DNA of 64,000 nt from Cervus elaphus (taxonomy: Eukaryota > Chordata > Mammalia > Artiodactyla > Cervidae): the NCBI RefSeq assembly GCF_910594005.1, contig NC_057831.1, positions 41,684,001 to 41,748,000 of the forward strand, written 5' to 3'. The position numbers and the translations under genes are program-made. A model generated the notes under the pieces. It did not search any database. It was not told the origin of the DNA and saw only the letters and a program-made list of their open reading frames with translations. Position 1 is the stretch's first letter. Each line of letters begins with the position of its first letter. Below, in pieces: positions 32,385-42,555 of this stretch.

Positions 32385-33552
32385 TGAAGCAGAAGTAGAT
32401 GTTTTCCTGGAATTCTCTTTTTCTATGGTTTAACAGACGTTGGCAATTTGATCTCTGGTTCTTCTGCCTTTTAAATACATCTTGTACATCCGGAAGTTGT
32501 AAGTTCACATACTGTTGAAGCCTAGTTTGAAGGATTTTGAGCATTACTTCGCTAGCATGTGAAATGAGTGCAACTGTATGATAGTTTGAACATTCTTTGG
32601 CATTGCCTTTCTTCGGGAATGGAATGAAAAATGACTTCTTCCAGTCCTGTGGCCACTGCTGGGTTTTCCAAAGTTGCTGGCATATCAAGTGAAGCACTTT
32701 CACAGCATCATCTTTTAGGATTTGAAATAACCAAACTGGAATTCCAACACCTCCACTAGCTTTGTTTGTAGTAATGCTTCCTAAGGCTCACTGGACTTCA
32801 CATTCCAGGGTGTCTGGCTCTAGGTGAGTGACCACACCATCATGATTATCTGGATCATGAAGATCTTTTTTGTACAGCTCCTCTGTGTATTCTTGCCACC
32901 TCTTTTTAATATCTTCTGCCTCTGTTAGATCCATACCATTTCTGTCCTTTATTGTGCCCATCTTTGCATGAAATGTTCCCTTGGTATCTCTGATTTTCTT
33001 GAAGAGATCTCTAGTCTTTCCCATTCTACCGTTTTCCTCTATTTCTCTGCATTGATCACTTACGAAGGCTTTCTTGTCTGTCCTTGCTATTCTTTGGGAC
33101 TCTGCATTCAGATGAATGTATCTTTCCTTTTCTCCTTTGTCTTTCACTTCTCTTCCTTTCTCAGCTATTTGTAAGGATTCCTCAGACAACCCTTTTGCTT
33201 TTTTGCATTTCTTCTTCTTGGGGATGGTTTTGATCACCGCCTCCTGTACAATGTTATGAAGCTCCATTCATAGTTTTTCAGGCACTCTCTCTATCAGATA
33301 TAATCCCTTGAATTTATTTTTCACTCCCTCTGTATAATCGTAAGGGATTTGATTTAGGCCATACCTGAATGGTCTAGTAGTTTTCCCTACTTTCTTCAAT
33401 TTAAGTCTGAATTTGGTAACAAGAAATTCATGATCTGAGCCACAGTCAGCTCCCAGTCTTGTTTTTGCTGACTGCACAGAGCTTCTCCATCTCCAGTTGC
33501 AAAGAATATAATCAATCTGATTTTGGTATTGACCATCCAGTGATGTCCACAT
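32359..33552 (-). pseudogene. BovB ORF: endonuclease end, linker and RT start, with two Trp stops
   Basis: One frame runs from 33552 to 32359 with two in-frame stops. The first part ends the apurinic-type endonuclease, with the CGSDHEF motif that carries the catalytic Asp-His pair. A lysine-rich linker follows, then the RT N-terminal part (region around QWPQDWKKSFFIPFPKKGN, then NYHTVALISHASE). Both stops (33268-33270 and 32788-32790) are TGG-to-TGA changes. The frame is lost at about 32362, where 4 bases are missing after the AKAF codons. The protein is non-functional. It would act on chromosomal DNA to nick and prime reverse transcription in an intact copy. Confidence 0.9.
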
Positions 33553-33625
33553 GCAAGTGTATACGGAAGTAGAAATATAATGTACATGAAACTTACACAG
33601 TGTTATTTACCAATGTTATCTCAAA

Positions 33626-35139
33626 ATGTTAAAATAAATACATAAATTCCACTTGTAGAGAGAGGCATCACATTTTTCTGAGATTCCCATTTTCTTTTCA
33701 GTTCTCTAAAATGAGATGCTGATGCCATAAGCCTCTAACTGTGTGCAGTCATGCTTCTCTCACTTACCACATGGGGGACCATCTGCAGACTGAGGCTAAA
33801 CAAACAAAACAAAGCTAAGAGACTAAATTTTAGGAAGCCTCTGAAGCCAGCATATCCCAGAACGTTCTTGTTCAAGGCAATGATGTCAAAAATATATTAT
33901 TTTTTAAAAACACTTAAGAAGAAGTTTCTACTGCTTTTCACCAACAATGCTTAGACTAAACTTGTCATTAAGGTCAGGATAAGACATATCGTGAGGTGAG
34001 ATGTCAAAGATGGTAGAGAATAACCAAGTGACTATGAATATCAAATTTAACCATTTTAATTTCCACATCTGAACATAAGGATCAAGACATCTACCTCCTA
34101 AGTTCTTATGATTAAAAAGCATTGATGCACTAGCAATTCAAGTCACTGTTTGCCGACTAGCAGGTATTCACTGAAATTTAAGTCTCTGTTCCTACCTTCT
34201 TCCCTTCATTCCTCTCCACTGCCTTCTTCAAAGCTAAAAACCACCATATTTTATTTTCATCTTCATATTGCCCTTAACCACTATGCTATGAGGTTTAATA
34301 AATATCTGTGGAATGAATAAATAGGGGTGATTAGGACAGAGTGTGGGCTGAGAGAAGAAACATTCAAAGTACAAGGAAATTCCCAAAAATGGAAGACTTG
34401 GCATTGACCCCTGAATTCAGAGCCACAAGCATTGGGAATAACACACTGTGCCCTATGCTTCAGCTGCATGCCAACTCTGTAGACCACAACAGACAATGAA
34501 AATCTTCTGAATTTCTGCAAATACGTCTCCATTTTTTCAGGAGATAGCAGCACTCAGACCAAAGGTAGAACAGAACATGGGTTTAGGAATCCAGTATTAA
34601 CTTGAATGCATTGTTGACTTTGTCTTTTTTTTTTTTTTTTTTCAACTGTATAAATTAACTGCCACATACAGAACTCAATTCTGAGGAAAAGCTGCACCAC
34701 TCATCAAATCCATCCATGTTTCCTGAGATGAATCAATTCCAGCAAAATAATGACAAGAAACGACAAATTAGTCACTATTCGGAACAAATACTTAAAGCAC
34801 TAAAAATTCGATTACTTCCTACAAAAACAGGTTGTATCTTTGACTGATTTAAGAGCTTGTACATATAAATCTTTACATTTATTTCAAAGCTTCTGGTTTA
34901 TTCCTAAAATATTCTACATTAACATTGAGAAGACTCAATTCATTGTATACTTTTTGACCAACTCAAAGCTTAAAACAGCAAAGGGGAGCCTGTTTTATGC
35001 ATGTGTTTGTTTGCTGACTTGTTTATTTTATGAAGGGTTATAGGCTATATAAGTAGCAGATCGCTTCTATAACATATGCACTTTATGTACATTTCATTGG
35101 TTTGCACACATAGCATAAGACTTAATAACAATAATAAAT
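33626..35139. other. Mostly unique DNA
   Basis: No gene recognised. The end 'gctatgaggtttaataaatatctgtggaatgaataaat' (34285-34325) resembles the L2/MIR terminal motif and may mark an L2 3' end of which 34190-34325 is a remnant. A T-run lies at 34626-34642. Confidence 0.45.
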
Positions 35140-35350
35140 GGTTATAGTTTATAGTGCTTTATAAACTTGGAAAGCATTCCTATGCAGGCATCTTGTTTCA
35201 CATACAAAGCTTCTAACGAGGATGGAAAAAGTAGGATCACTAATTTACAAGTGAGGAGACCCACGTAGAGTTTTTAAGTGAGTTGCCCAGTAACTGCCTC
35301 GGAAACACCCCTGGCTGAGACTAGAACCCAGCTCTCTGATGTGATCATCA
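35140..35350 (-). repeat. MIR SINE
   Basis: Plus-strand text 'tagtgctttataaacttgg', 'actaatttacaagtgaggagaccc', 'agtgagttgcccagtaactgcc' and 'gactagaacccagctctctgatg' is a reversed MIR. It is the first of three MIRs in 720 bp. Confidence 0.75.
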
Positions 35351-35359
35351 CTTCTGTGT

Positions 35360-35530
35360 AGACTGAGCAGCCAGATTGGGCTCAGAACTCAGCTCTGAGG
35401 CTCACTGGTCACACGTCTCACCCAGCGGAGCCACCCCTCTGCCTCAGGTGCCTCATCAGTAACATGAGGAAACAAAAGTCTCTCCATGAGCCTTAAGCGA
35501 GCAGCCGGAGCACAGTAAGCTCCGAACACA
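35360..35530 (+). repeat. MIR SINE
   Basis: A forward MIR: 'gctctgaggctcactggtcac', 'gccacccctctgcctcaggtgcctcatcagtaacatgagg', 'gagcacagtaagctccgaaca'. It lies head-to-head with the preceding MIR. Confidence 0.65.
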
Positions 35531-35644
35531 TATTCTCTTGTTATACCCACCCAGCACGAAGAACGAAGAATTCTTCTCATTACATCTTATTACCTCAGAA
35601 GCAAGGCAATTTATTTTTCAAGTATTGTGTAGATTCAACAAATA

Positions 35645-35855
35645 GATAAATCTGGATTTGAATTTTGCCCATGATACTTATTATTGTGTGACTCTGCCAA
35701 GTTACTTAAGCTCTCAGAACCCCGTCTCATCAATAAAAGAGAAATAATAATTGTCACTTCATACAGATTTTATCGCCATTAAACAAGGTAATGCCGTAAA
35801 TCATCTGGTATGTGCTCAGCGTGGTGTAAGCACATTATAAATGCGAGCTACCATT
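35645..35855 (+). repeat. MIR SINE
   Basis: A forward MIR with well-kept blocks: 'gtgtgactctgccaagttacttaagctctcagaaccccgtctcatcaataaaagagaaataataat', 'attaaacaaggtaatgccgtaaatcatctggtatgtgctcagc', ending near 'acattataaatgcgagctaccattat'. Confidence 0.82.
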
Positions 35856-36111
35856 ATCTAAGTCAGATAAACAATACTTTTTAGCTGAATCTCTCACCTG
35901 CAGTTACAAGGTCTCCAGTATCATGGAAAATCAGCCCTTAATTATTTCTTGGAAATTCCAAGGGGGTGTTGAATATGGCAAGTTGTCTCATCAGCTCCGT
36001 GGCCTCTGCCTCAGCAGCGGCCACCCTGGGTTAAGAAGGAACTTCAGTGACAGACTCCATCTAGAGGAGCAGGGTCCAGAAATCACTTTGCTGGACACTC
36101 GATGTGGTCAA

Positions 36112-36285
36112 CGACTGAGCGGCTTCCCTTTCACTTTTCGCTTTCATGCATTGGAGAAGGAAATGGCAACCCACTCCAGTGTTCTTGCCTGGAGAATCCC
36201 AGGGATGGGGGAGCCTGGTGGGCTGCCGTCTATGGGGTCACATAGAGTCGGACACAACTGAAGCGACTTAGCAGCAGCAGCAGCA
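36112..36285 (+). mobile_element. BovA2-type SINE, 5'-truncated, CAG tail
   Basis: The insert begins with the end of a first BovA unit (cgactgagcggcttccctttcactttt) and contains a full second unit ('gcattggagaaggaaatggcaacccactccagtg' to 'gaagcgacttagcagcagcagcag'). Flanks ATGTGGTCAA (36102-36111) and ATGTGGGTCAA (36286-36296) form a TSD with one extra base. Confidence 0.9.
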
Positions 36286-36392
36286 ATGTGGGTCAAACCG
36301 ATCATAACCATAAAGCTCAAGAAGGAAAGAAACCTCTGATGATCTCTAGTAATTTAACTATGAGTACAAATACTAACCCTACCAATTAACAC

Positions 36393-36700
36393 AAGGGCTA
36401 CTCTGGTGGTTCAGTGGTAGAGAACCTGCCTGCCAACACCGTGGACAAGGGTTCAATCCCTGAGCTGGGAAGATTCCACATGCCCCAGAGCAATGAAGCC
36501 TGTGCCCCACAACGGCTGACCTGTGCTCTAGAGTCTGGAAATGCCAAGTACTGAGCCCCACGTGCTGCAACTACTGTGTGCCGCAAAAAGAGGAGCCCCC
36601 GCAATGCGAAATCCACGCACCACAACCAGAGAGTAGGCCCCCACTCACAGCAACTAGAGGAAAACCCGGGTAGCAATGAAGATCCAGCACAGCAATAAAT
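36393..36700 (+). mobile_element. Long CHR-type tRNA-derived SINE
   Basis: Starts with a tRNA-like head ('gggctactctggtggttcagtggtagagaacctgcctgcc', 'ggttcaatccctgagctgggaagattccacatgcc'). It continues through the long CHR-type body ('gtgccccacaacgg', 'gtgctctagagtctgg', 'ccacgtgctgcaactactg', 'cgcaccacaaccagagagtagg') and ends 'agatccagcacagcaataaataaataa'. Minus-strand frames of 63-92 codons across it are artefacts. Confidence 0.9.
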
Positions 36701-36734
36701 AAATAATAATTAATAACTAACATGACACTAAGGA

Positions 36735-36915
36735 CGTTTATTGAATGCCCACTAATGCCAAGTTCTAGTCTCAGAGAAGAAGAATTTAAGCACAGAGTTA
36801 CCTTTAACATTCCCCTGAAATGAGTGTTGGGAGGTCAGGCAGCTTGCCCAAGTTAGGGAGCAGAAGTGTTAGAATTTAAACCTGGAAAATACGGTCCCAG
36901 TAATTTTAAACTAAT
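36735..36915 (-). repeat. MIR SINE
   Basis: Reversed MIR: 'tttattgaatgcccactaatgccaagttctagtc', 'ggtcaggcagcttgcccaagttagggagcagaagtgttagaatttaaacctgg'. Confidence 0.7.
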
Positions 36916-38254
36916 CATGAACATCACTTTTCGAACTGCAGCTAACCCTTAGATTCTCAAATTCTTTAAGAGCACTATATTCTCTGTACAATAGCTTCAA
37001 AGCTTCAGCAAATTAGATTCCAAGACGCTGTGCTCTGGTGAGATGTATTCATAGGTGTCAGAAACCTAAGCCACTTCTATTTTGTATCTTTGCAGTGCTG
37101 GGTATCCCAAAGCATTTACAAATGCATTAGGAGTCAAAAATATCAAAGGCAGGATTTTCTGAGTTTATAGCATCCACCTTGTCCCACAGAATCTGTAACT
37201 AACCAGAGGGAAACCTGAGAAGCCCTGGGAAAACCCTGAAAGATACATCTTTTAAAGTGACAGAGAAGGAGTGAGGAGTGAGGAGGCGAGGCGTCCCTGG
37301 CGAAGAGTATCATAGCTGTCGCCGTGACAACATGCAGACTGTGCGGGGAGGGTATCCACAGCCAACAATCCCCTGAGCTGAGCAACAATCTTCTCTACAA
37401 CTCTCTAAGCTGCCTGTGATTAATTTTAGGATGAGTGAGCCACTGCAAGAGATAGGGAGGGACTCACCCATCAACTCTGCCATGGAAACTTCCTTCAGAT
37501 CATACATCTCTTGCTCTAAGTAGGACAGCAACAAATAAGGGAAGAAAAAAAAAATCTATAAATTTGAAGGCAGGCCACTTGATAGATTTTCCCCACAGAA
37601 ATGCAAAGTCAAGCGCCACACGTCAACAATAATCCTTGTCTGTCTTATTTCAACCAGGGAGATACTCACTTTTTTTGCAAGTAAACCACCTAGGACATTT
37701 CAACATTTGGGAGGGAAAGAAGAAAAAAAAAAAAGAAAAACTATTACTTTTCACAGATGAATTTCACATAAATTTAAGAGTAATGTTATTAGTGATGTGA
37801 TCAAGCAATCAACAATAGAAATAAGGAGTTGAAATTTTATGAGAAATGGAAAATTAAAAAACCTGGGAATGCTACTCAATAGATACCTGAAGTGAGACTT
37901 CATTAATTAATACTTAGCTGAATAACTAAGTGGACGGCACACAATTTTAAGCACATCAATCAAAGATTCATCTTTTACATGCTAATCAGCTACTCTAAGC
38001 TCTGTGTTACAAATGGCAAGGAATACAAATGAGTCTCATGCCCAGCCCCTAATTACATAGCCTGGTTGGCAAGATGGAACAAGATGCGGGCATTCTACGG
38101 ATATTTGCCCTGTGTCAGGGAGGTCACTAAATATCTAAGACCAAGATGGATAGGCAGCTCCTTCCCTCAAGGAATTCACAGATGACTTGCCAAAAAAAAA
38201 AAAAAAAAACTATGAACAAATACCAGTGTTTCAGTTAATAAGAGTTAACCCCCC
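36916..38254. other. Unique DNA, no gene seen
   Basis: No supported gene. Frames at 37143-37388 and 37310-37534 on the minus strand overlap in different frames and match nothing I recognise. A-runs lie at 37544-37553, 37724-37735 and 38192-38209. Confidence 0.5.
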
Positions 38255-38425
38255 CAGGCCCCACGTGAGCCCCTGCCATATTCACAACAACCTGCTGTGA
38301 ATTATGATCATGGCTTTGTCCTCATAAAAACAATAGCTGAAGTTCAGCGAGGTTGTGTGTCTTGCCTCCAGTCATACAACTAAAGCAGGCATTAGAACTC
38401 AGTCCCACCTGGTTCCAAAGTTCAC
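38255..38425 (-). repeat. MIR SINE
   Basis: Reversed MIR: 'attcacaacaacctgctgtgaattatgatc', 'aatagctgaagttcagcgaggttgtgtgtcttgcctccagtcatacaactaaagcaggcattagaactcag'. Confidence 0.7.
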
Positions 38426-38544
38426 AATTGTCTTTAGAACATGCTATTCTGACAGAGGAATTACATACACTGGCAGCTAAGAATGCTGGGGAAAATCAGG
38501 GATGGTTTCATAGAGGAAGTCACACAAGGAGATGACAAATAATA

Positions 38545-38850
38545 AAATCACAGGTGGTCCAAAGTATAAACTACCACAAGATAAAGAATAGGGATACAAT
38601 GTACAACATGAATAATATTATAAAAACTGCTGTATGTTACATGTGAAAATTGTTGAGAGTAAGTCCTAAGAGTTCACATCACAAGGAAAAACTTTTCTTT
38701 TTCTTTAATTTTATATCTGTAAGAAATGGTGGTGTTCATTAAACTTATTATGGTAATCATTTCATGATGCATACAAGTCAAATAATTATTCTGTACTCCT
38801 CACACTTAGTGCTGCCTGTCAATTATCTCAATAAAACAGGAAGTAAAAAA
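38545..38850 (+). repeat. Old L1 3' UTR
   Basis: Ordered L1M-type 3' landmarks: 'ggtccaaagtataaact', 'gatacaatgtacaacatgaataatatt', 'aaattgttgagagtaagtcctaagagttcacatcacaaggaaaaa', 'attaaacttattatggtaatcatttcatgatgcatacaa' and the end 'gtcaattatctcaataaaa'. It is well resolved despite age. Confidence 0.8.
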
Positions 38851-39185
38851 TAAAAATAAAGCTATTAGAGAGATATTTTAATAAACGTATTTTGGTCTGT
38901 ATAAATTTTCATTAATTTGTGAATGAGTAAAATTTTTTTAAACTCTAATTTAAGGAAGATATAGATTACAGTCTTAATATTTCATTTCAGCTGACAATTG
39001 ATCTTAGCAAATAACAGAAGAGAGCTACTCCTAACTGGACATGGAAACCTTCAGTTTTGCTTCTCTCCTGCATACGACCACAAGATGGCAATAGCTGCAC
39101 ATTCATTCTAAGGCCAGTCTGCGAAAAGGTCATTTCTGCAGTGTTTCACAAGAAGTAATTCTTTTAAAAATCTAAATTTCCATAT

Positions 39186-39353
39186 AGGGCCTGGTGCACT
39201 GGGAAGACCCAGAGGAATCGGTGGAGAAGGAGGGGAGGGGGGATCGGGATGGGGAAAACATGTAAATCCATGGCTGATTCATGTCAATGTATGACAAAAA
39301 CCACTACAATATTGTAAAGTAATTAGCCCCCAACTAATAAAAATAAATGAAAA
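39186..39353 (+). mobile_element. Short young L1 3' end, 20-bp TSD
   Basis: Only the last 168 bp are present, from 'agggcctggtgcactgggaag' through 'tgtatgacaaaaaccactacaatattgtaaagtaattagc' to a short A-rich tail. The host sequence ending TCTAAATTTCCATAT is repeated at 39166-39185 and 39354-39373. The 3' UTR variant (aaaaaccactacaatattg) differs from that of the copy at 27756 and matches the one at 49801, so at least two L1 3' subtypes are present. Confidence 0.95.
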
Positions 39354-39373
39354 AAAAATCTAAATTTCCATAT

Positions 39374-40374
39374 CATTATTAGGTACAGCAGGTGGGTCAC
39401 ACAAGAATGGCTGTTTAAGACTGTGTAATATCTTTGCTATATCTGTGTTAAGAACTGGTTGTGTCTTTCACAGGTAAACTTGTACGTGCACAACTTAAAA
39501 ACTTGTGCGTATATTAGTTCCTTAAGATTTGCATAAACACAGATTTAGCTCTGTGTAGGTCGCTGAATTTATGCACAAAAGAAGCTATTATATTTGTATT
39601 CACTTTTTTAAAAAATCAGGGCTGAGACAGAATCACTTTATGCAAGCCTTATGCTATTCCATCTATTCAATAAATGTGGTTCCTAAGACAATCTACCTAA
39701 CTTTGGGTTTCCAACAATTACTTGTAAAAATGAACATCAGATTCACTTTGTAGTCAGTTTAAAGTATATGGATTTGAATGTGAGCCCAGAACTGAAATTT
39801 GATTTCTTCACATTTTCTATCTCAATATCCATCGACACCAGGAAGCGCATGGAAATGTGACTTTGGTTATAAAGCTGCCACAAGAAGCCAGCTGACCATG
39901 TCATTTCATGGAAAGGGCTCCAGGCAAAGCCATTATGTGGAGGTGCCAAGGAAAGGAGCCTGGGAACAAACTCCATGCAGTCTGTGTGCATATCAGGTTT
40001 AAGCCATAGGAAAAGAGGATGAGAAGCCGGAAAGAAAAATGAAAATGATCCGAAGTAATCAACATGAACATACTCATTTTTAGGAAATAACAGCTGACAG
40101 TTAAATAACCATTTCCTGATAAGGGTACGCAAACCTCCAAACATTTTCAAAATTGCCTGTGGATTAAAAACACATTTCATCAATGCTGGAAATATTTACA
40201 GGCAATTACTCTAACATTAAGACACACTATACACACTTTATCTTATTTGCAGAGCATTTTACAGAGTACAGTCAAATTTTATATATATCAGAATTAAAAA
40301 GGAATTTATCTCACCAAAAACCTTGCTTCATGATTATTTACAACCTACTCTTCAACTAGAAATTTTTTAAAAAA
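39374..40374. other. Unique DNA with a 146-codon chance frame
   Basis: No recognised repeat. The longest frame in unique sequence of the window lies here on the minus strand (39743-40183, 146 codons). It has no domain, no signal peptide and no similarity I can name. A 79-codon frame overlaps it in another phase. I do not call it a gene. Confidence 0.45.
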
Positions 40375-40384
40375 TTTCAGGACA

Positions 40385-40683
40385 TTGTAGTAGAGTCTGA
40401 AGTCAGGCAGGTTGATTCCTCCAGTTCCATTCTTCTTTCTCAAGATTATTTTGGCTATTCGAGGTTTTTTGTATTTCCATACAAATTGTGAAATTCTTTG
40501 GTCTAGTTCTGTGAAAAATACCGTTGGTAGCTTGATAGGGATTGCATTGAATCTATAGACTGCTTTGGGTAGAATAGCCATTTTGACAATATTGATTGTA
40601 TGACAAAACCCACTGGAAAAAAAATAATAATAATAATAAATAAATAAATAAATAAAATAAAAAGTAAAAAAAAAAAAAAAAAT
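40385..40683 (+). mobile_element. Young L1 with 5' inversion (twin priming)
   Basis: 40385 to about 40595 is ORF2 in reverse orientation; its minus-strand frame reads the block around FVWKYKKPRIAKIILRKKNG. It then switches to the forward-oriented terminal 3' UTR (gtatgacaaaacccactgg) and a long tail with (AAT)n and (AAAT)n. TTTCAGGACA is repeated at 40375-40384 and 40684-40693. One TSD pair around both orientations shows a single event with 5' inversion, a known outcome of L1 target-primed reverse transcription. Confidence 0.95.
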
Positions 40684-40779
40684 TTTCAGGACAAGTTAAC
40701 ATATTGAGGGGAAGAAGTACTGCTGATCACCAGAAGAGGGCTCTATCCCCAAACCTAAAATCCCACACTCCTAGTAAAG

Positions 40780-41118
40780 TACCTTTGGGCTGCAATGGAG
40801 AAACAGACATTAGAGAACAGACTTATGGACATGGAGAGAGGGGAGGAAAGGGTGAGATGTATGGGAAGAGTAACATGGAAACTTACATAACCATATGTAA
40901 AATAGATAGCCAAGGAGAGTTTGCTGTCTGGCTCAGGAAACTCAAACAGGGGCTCTGTATTAACCTAGAGGGGTGGGATGCGGAGGGAGGTGGGAGGGAA
41001 GTTCAAAAGAGACGGGATATATGCATACCTATGGCTGATTCAGGTTGAAGTTTGACAGAAAACAGCAAAATTCTGTAAAGCATTTATCCTTCAACAAAAA
41101 AGTAAATTTAAAAAAATG
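40780..41118 (+). mobile_element. Intermediate-age ruminant L1 3' UTR
   Basis: 'ggctgcaatggagaaacagacattagagaacagacttatggacatgg', 'gtaaaatagatagccaaggagagtttgctgtctggctcagg', 'acctatggctgattcaggttgaagtttgacagaaaacagcaaaattctgtaaagcatttatccttcaac' and an A-rich end. A 114-codon frame (40704-41048) covers it by chance. The same 3' end type recurs at 49230. Confidence 0.85.
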
Positions 41119-41644
41119 ATGCTTCAGCATAATCTGATTAACCATTGCATTATAAATTTTAAAAATAATTTAAATATATATATATCTTTCAATATGTAAT
41201 GGAATTCCTGCCTTTCAGAATGTCATTACTTCACGCTAAGTGCAGCTACCACTTACCTAAGCTAATGACAACAGAGGATAAACGGATGCACTCTGTAGCA
41301 TCACAATCATCATAATTTATAACTTTAATGCTCAGCTGCTGCATTCAGCCAACCGTAATGTATCTGCTTGCACAGTCAACAAAAATCTCTATTTTGGAAT
41401 GCATCAGTTTATGAAGACTGCTATTTCTCTTGGTTAACTGGCAAATGAATGAAACATGCATGTGAGAGAATGAAGAAGAAGAAAAAAAAGTGAAAAGGAC
41501 GTGAAGGGTTTCAAGCACTCCTTTGAGTACTTTCAGTTTATTCCAGTAAGCAGGACAGAAAAAGCAATGTGTCTGGGCCAAGGCAATGAGTGCCACGTTG
41601 GGATTTCACCTGGTGAGTGAAACGCTTGTGTCCATTCCCAAGCT
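41119..41644. other. Unique AT-rich DNA
   Basis: Nothing recognised apart from a short (TA)n run near 41174-41184. Confidence 0.45.
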
Positions 41645-41770
41645 GGTTGAAGGAAGCCTGGCTCCACTGGTTTGCTACTTGTGTGACCTTAGGTAGATTA
41701 CTTAATATACTTAAGTTTGACTTTCCTCAAATGTAGAAAGCAAACAATAATGGCACCAACATCTTAGTCA
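41645..41770 (+). repeat. MIR SINE
   Basis: Forward MIR: 'gctacttgtgtgaccttaggtagattacttaatatacttaagtttgactttcctcaaatgtagaaag', followed by 'aataatggcaccaacatctta'. Confidence 0.75.
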
Positions 41771-41789
41771 CTCTTTATCCCAATATCCT

Positions 41790-41875
41790 CCCTATCTTTT
41801 AGCCACACAGCTTGTGGGATCTTAGTTCCTTTCCCTAACCAAGGGTTGAGCCCATGACCCCTTGATTTTATAGCT
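41790..41875 (-). repeat. CHR-type SINE fragment
   Basis: Reversed CHR piece: 'agccacacagcttgtgggatcttagttcctttccctaaccaagggttgagcccatgacccc'. The head end is degraded. Confidence 0.7.
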
Positions 41876-42345
41876 GGGGTTGAGGCAGACAAAAGGAGGA
41901 GCAAGGGTTTTCTATCTGAGAGAGCCCAGTTGTGATTTCATGGGTTCAAACATAGAGTTCAACTTCAAACACAGAGTGTACCAGAAGGTTTAACTACCAC
42001 TCTAAGTTCATGGGGAAGAATACTTGATTGTAGAGAGCCATGACTTACAAAATTATCCATTGGATTTCACCTTGTAACAGTAAGAAGCATCCACAGTTTC
42101 TGATCTCTTTACAAATACCAGACCTGGAAAACTGGGCATGACAATGAAGGGCGTTATTCTAAATACTAACAGCATGTGAAATATATTTGGAAAGAACCCT
42201 TTCGGATCAGAGTCAACAAATGTGAGAGGGAAAACTACTACCTTACACATTTGGAAACAGAAATTTTCTGTTCCTAAGAAGAAGAAAACTGAAGTGGGGC
42301 TGACCAGTAGGGCTGTATACTTACAGGTTTTGCTGCACCTTTAAG

Positions 42346-42548
42346 TGTAAGTAAGTAAGTGAAAGTCGCTCAGTCATTTCCAACTCTTTGCAACCCCATG
42401 GACTATACAGTCCATGGAATTCTCCAGGCCAGAATACTAGATTGGGTAGCCTTTTCCTTCTCCAGGGGATCTTACCAACCCAGGGATTGAACCCAGGTTT
42501 CCCGCATTGCAGGCATATTCGTTACCAGCTGAACCACAAGGGAAGCAA
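42346..42548 (-). mobile_element. Bov-tA SINE
   Basis: Reversed full-length Bov-tA from '(gtaa)n gtgaaagtcgctcagtcatttccaactc' to 'attcgttaccagctgaaccacaagggaagca'. Possible short TSD 'ctttaa' at 42339 and 42549. The 60-codon plus-strand frame inside is an artefact. Confidence 0.93.
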
Positions 42549-42555
42549 CTTTAAA

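Larger units (their letters stand above)
31329..33555 (-). mobile_element. BovB LINE, 2.2 kb, in the 3' UTR of the older L1
   Basis: The reversed element runs from the 3' tail (gttcagttgttcagttgtgtctgac) into the endonuclease domain, where it is 5'-truncated. AGTGTAT flanks it at 31322-31328 and 33556-33562. It keeps long coding stretches, described in the next two entries. The host L1 3' UTR resumes immediately ('gtatacggaagtagaaatataatg'). Confidence 0.95.
27686..33625 (+). mobile_element. Older L1 that hosts four later insertions
   Basis: Pieces at 27686-27755, 29405-29657, 29856-30073, 30282-31328 and 33556-33625 assemble into one 5'-truncated, decayed L1. Sequence continues from 'caagtttcagggtacaaaatcaatat' through the ORF2 3' half ('caaatgggcagaggagctgaacata', 'gagatatctcaaacccattagaatgcc') into a 3' UTR ending 'aatataatgtacatgaaacttacacagtg'. 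ORF2 carries many stops. The four guests are a young L1, two Bov-tA SINEs and a BovB. Confidence 0.85.

Noticed and set aside
32968..33174. Plus-strand frames across 31.3-33.5 kb as genes
   Set aside because: They are antisense to the BovB coding region on the minus strand.
39078..39089. Second CTCF-like site CCACAAGATGGC
   Set aside because: It mismatches the core at one position and in the next two bases; kept only as a weak note.
39743..40183. 146-codon minus-strand frame in unique DNA
   Set aside because: No recognisable features and overlapping frames in other phases; not enough to call a gene without conservation data.
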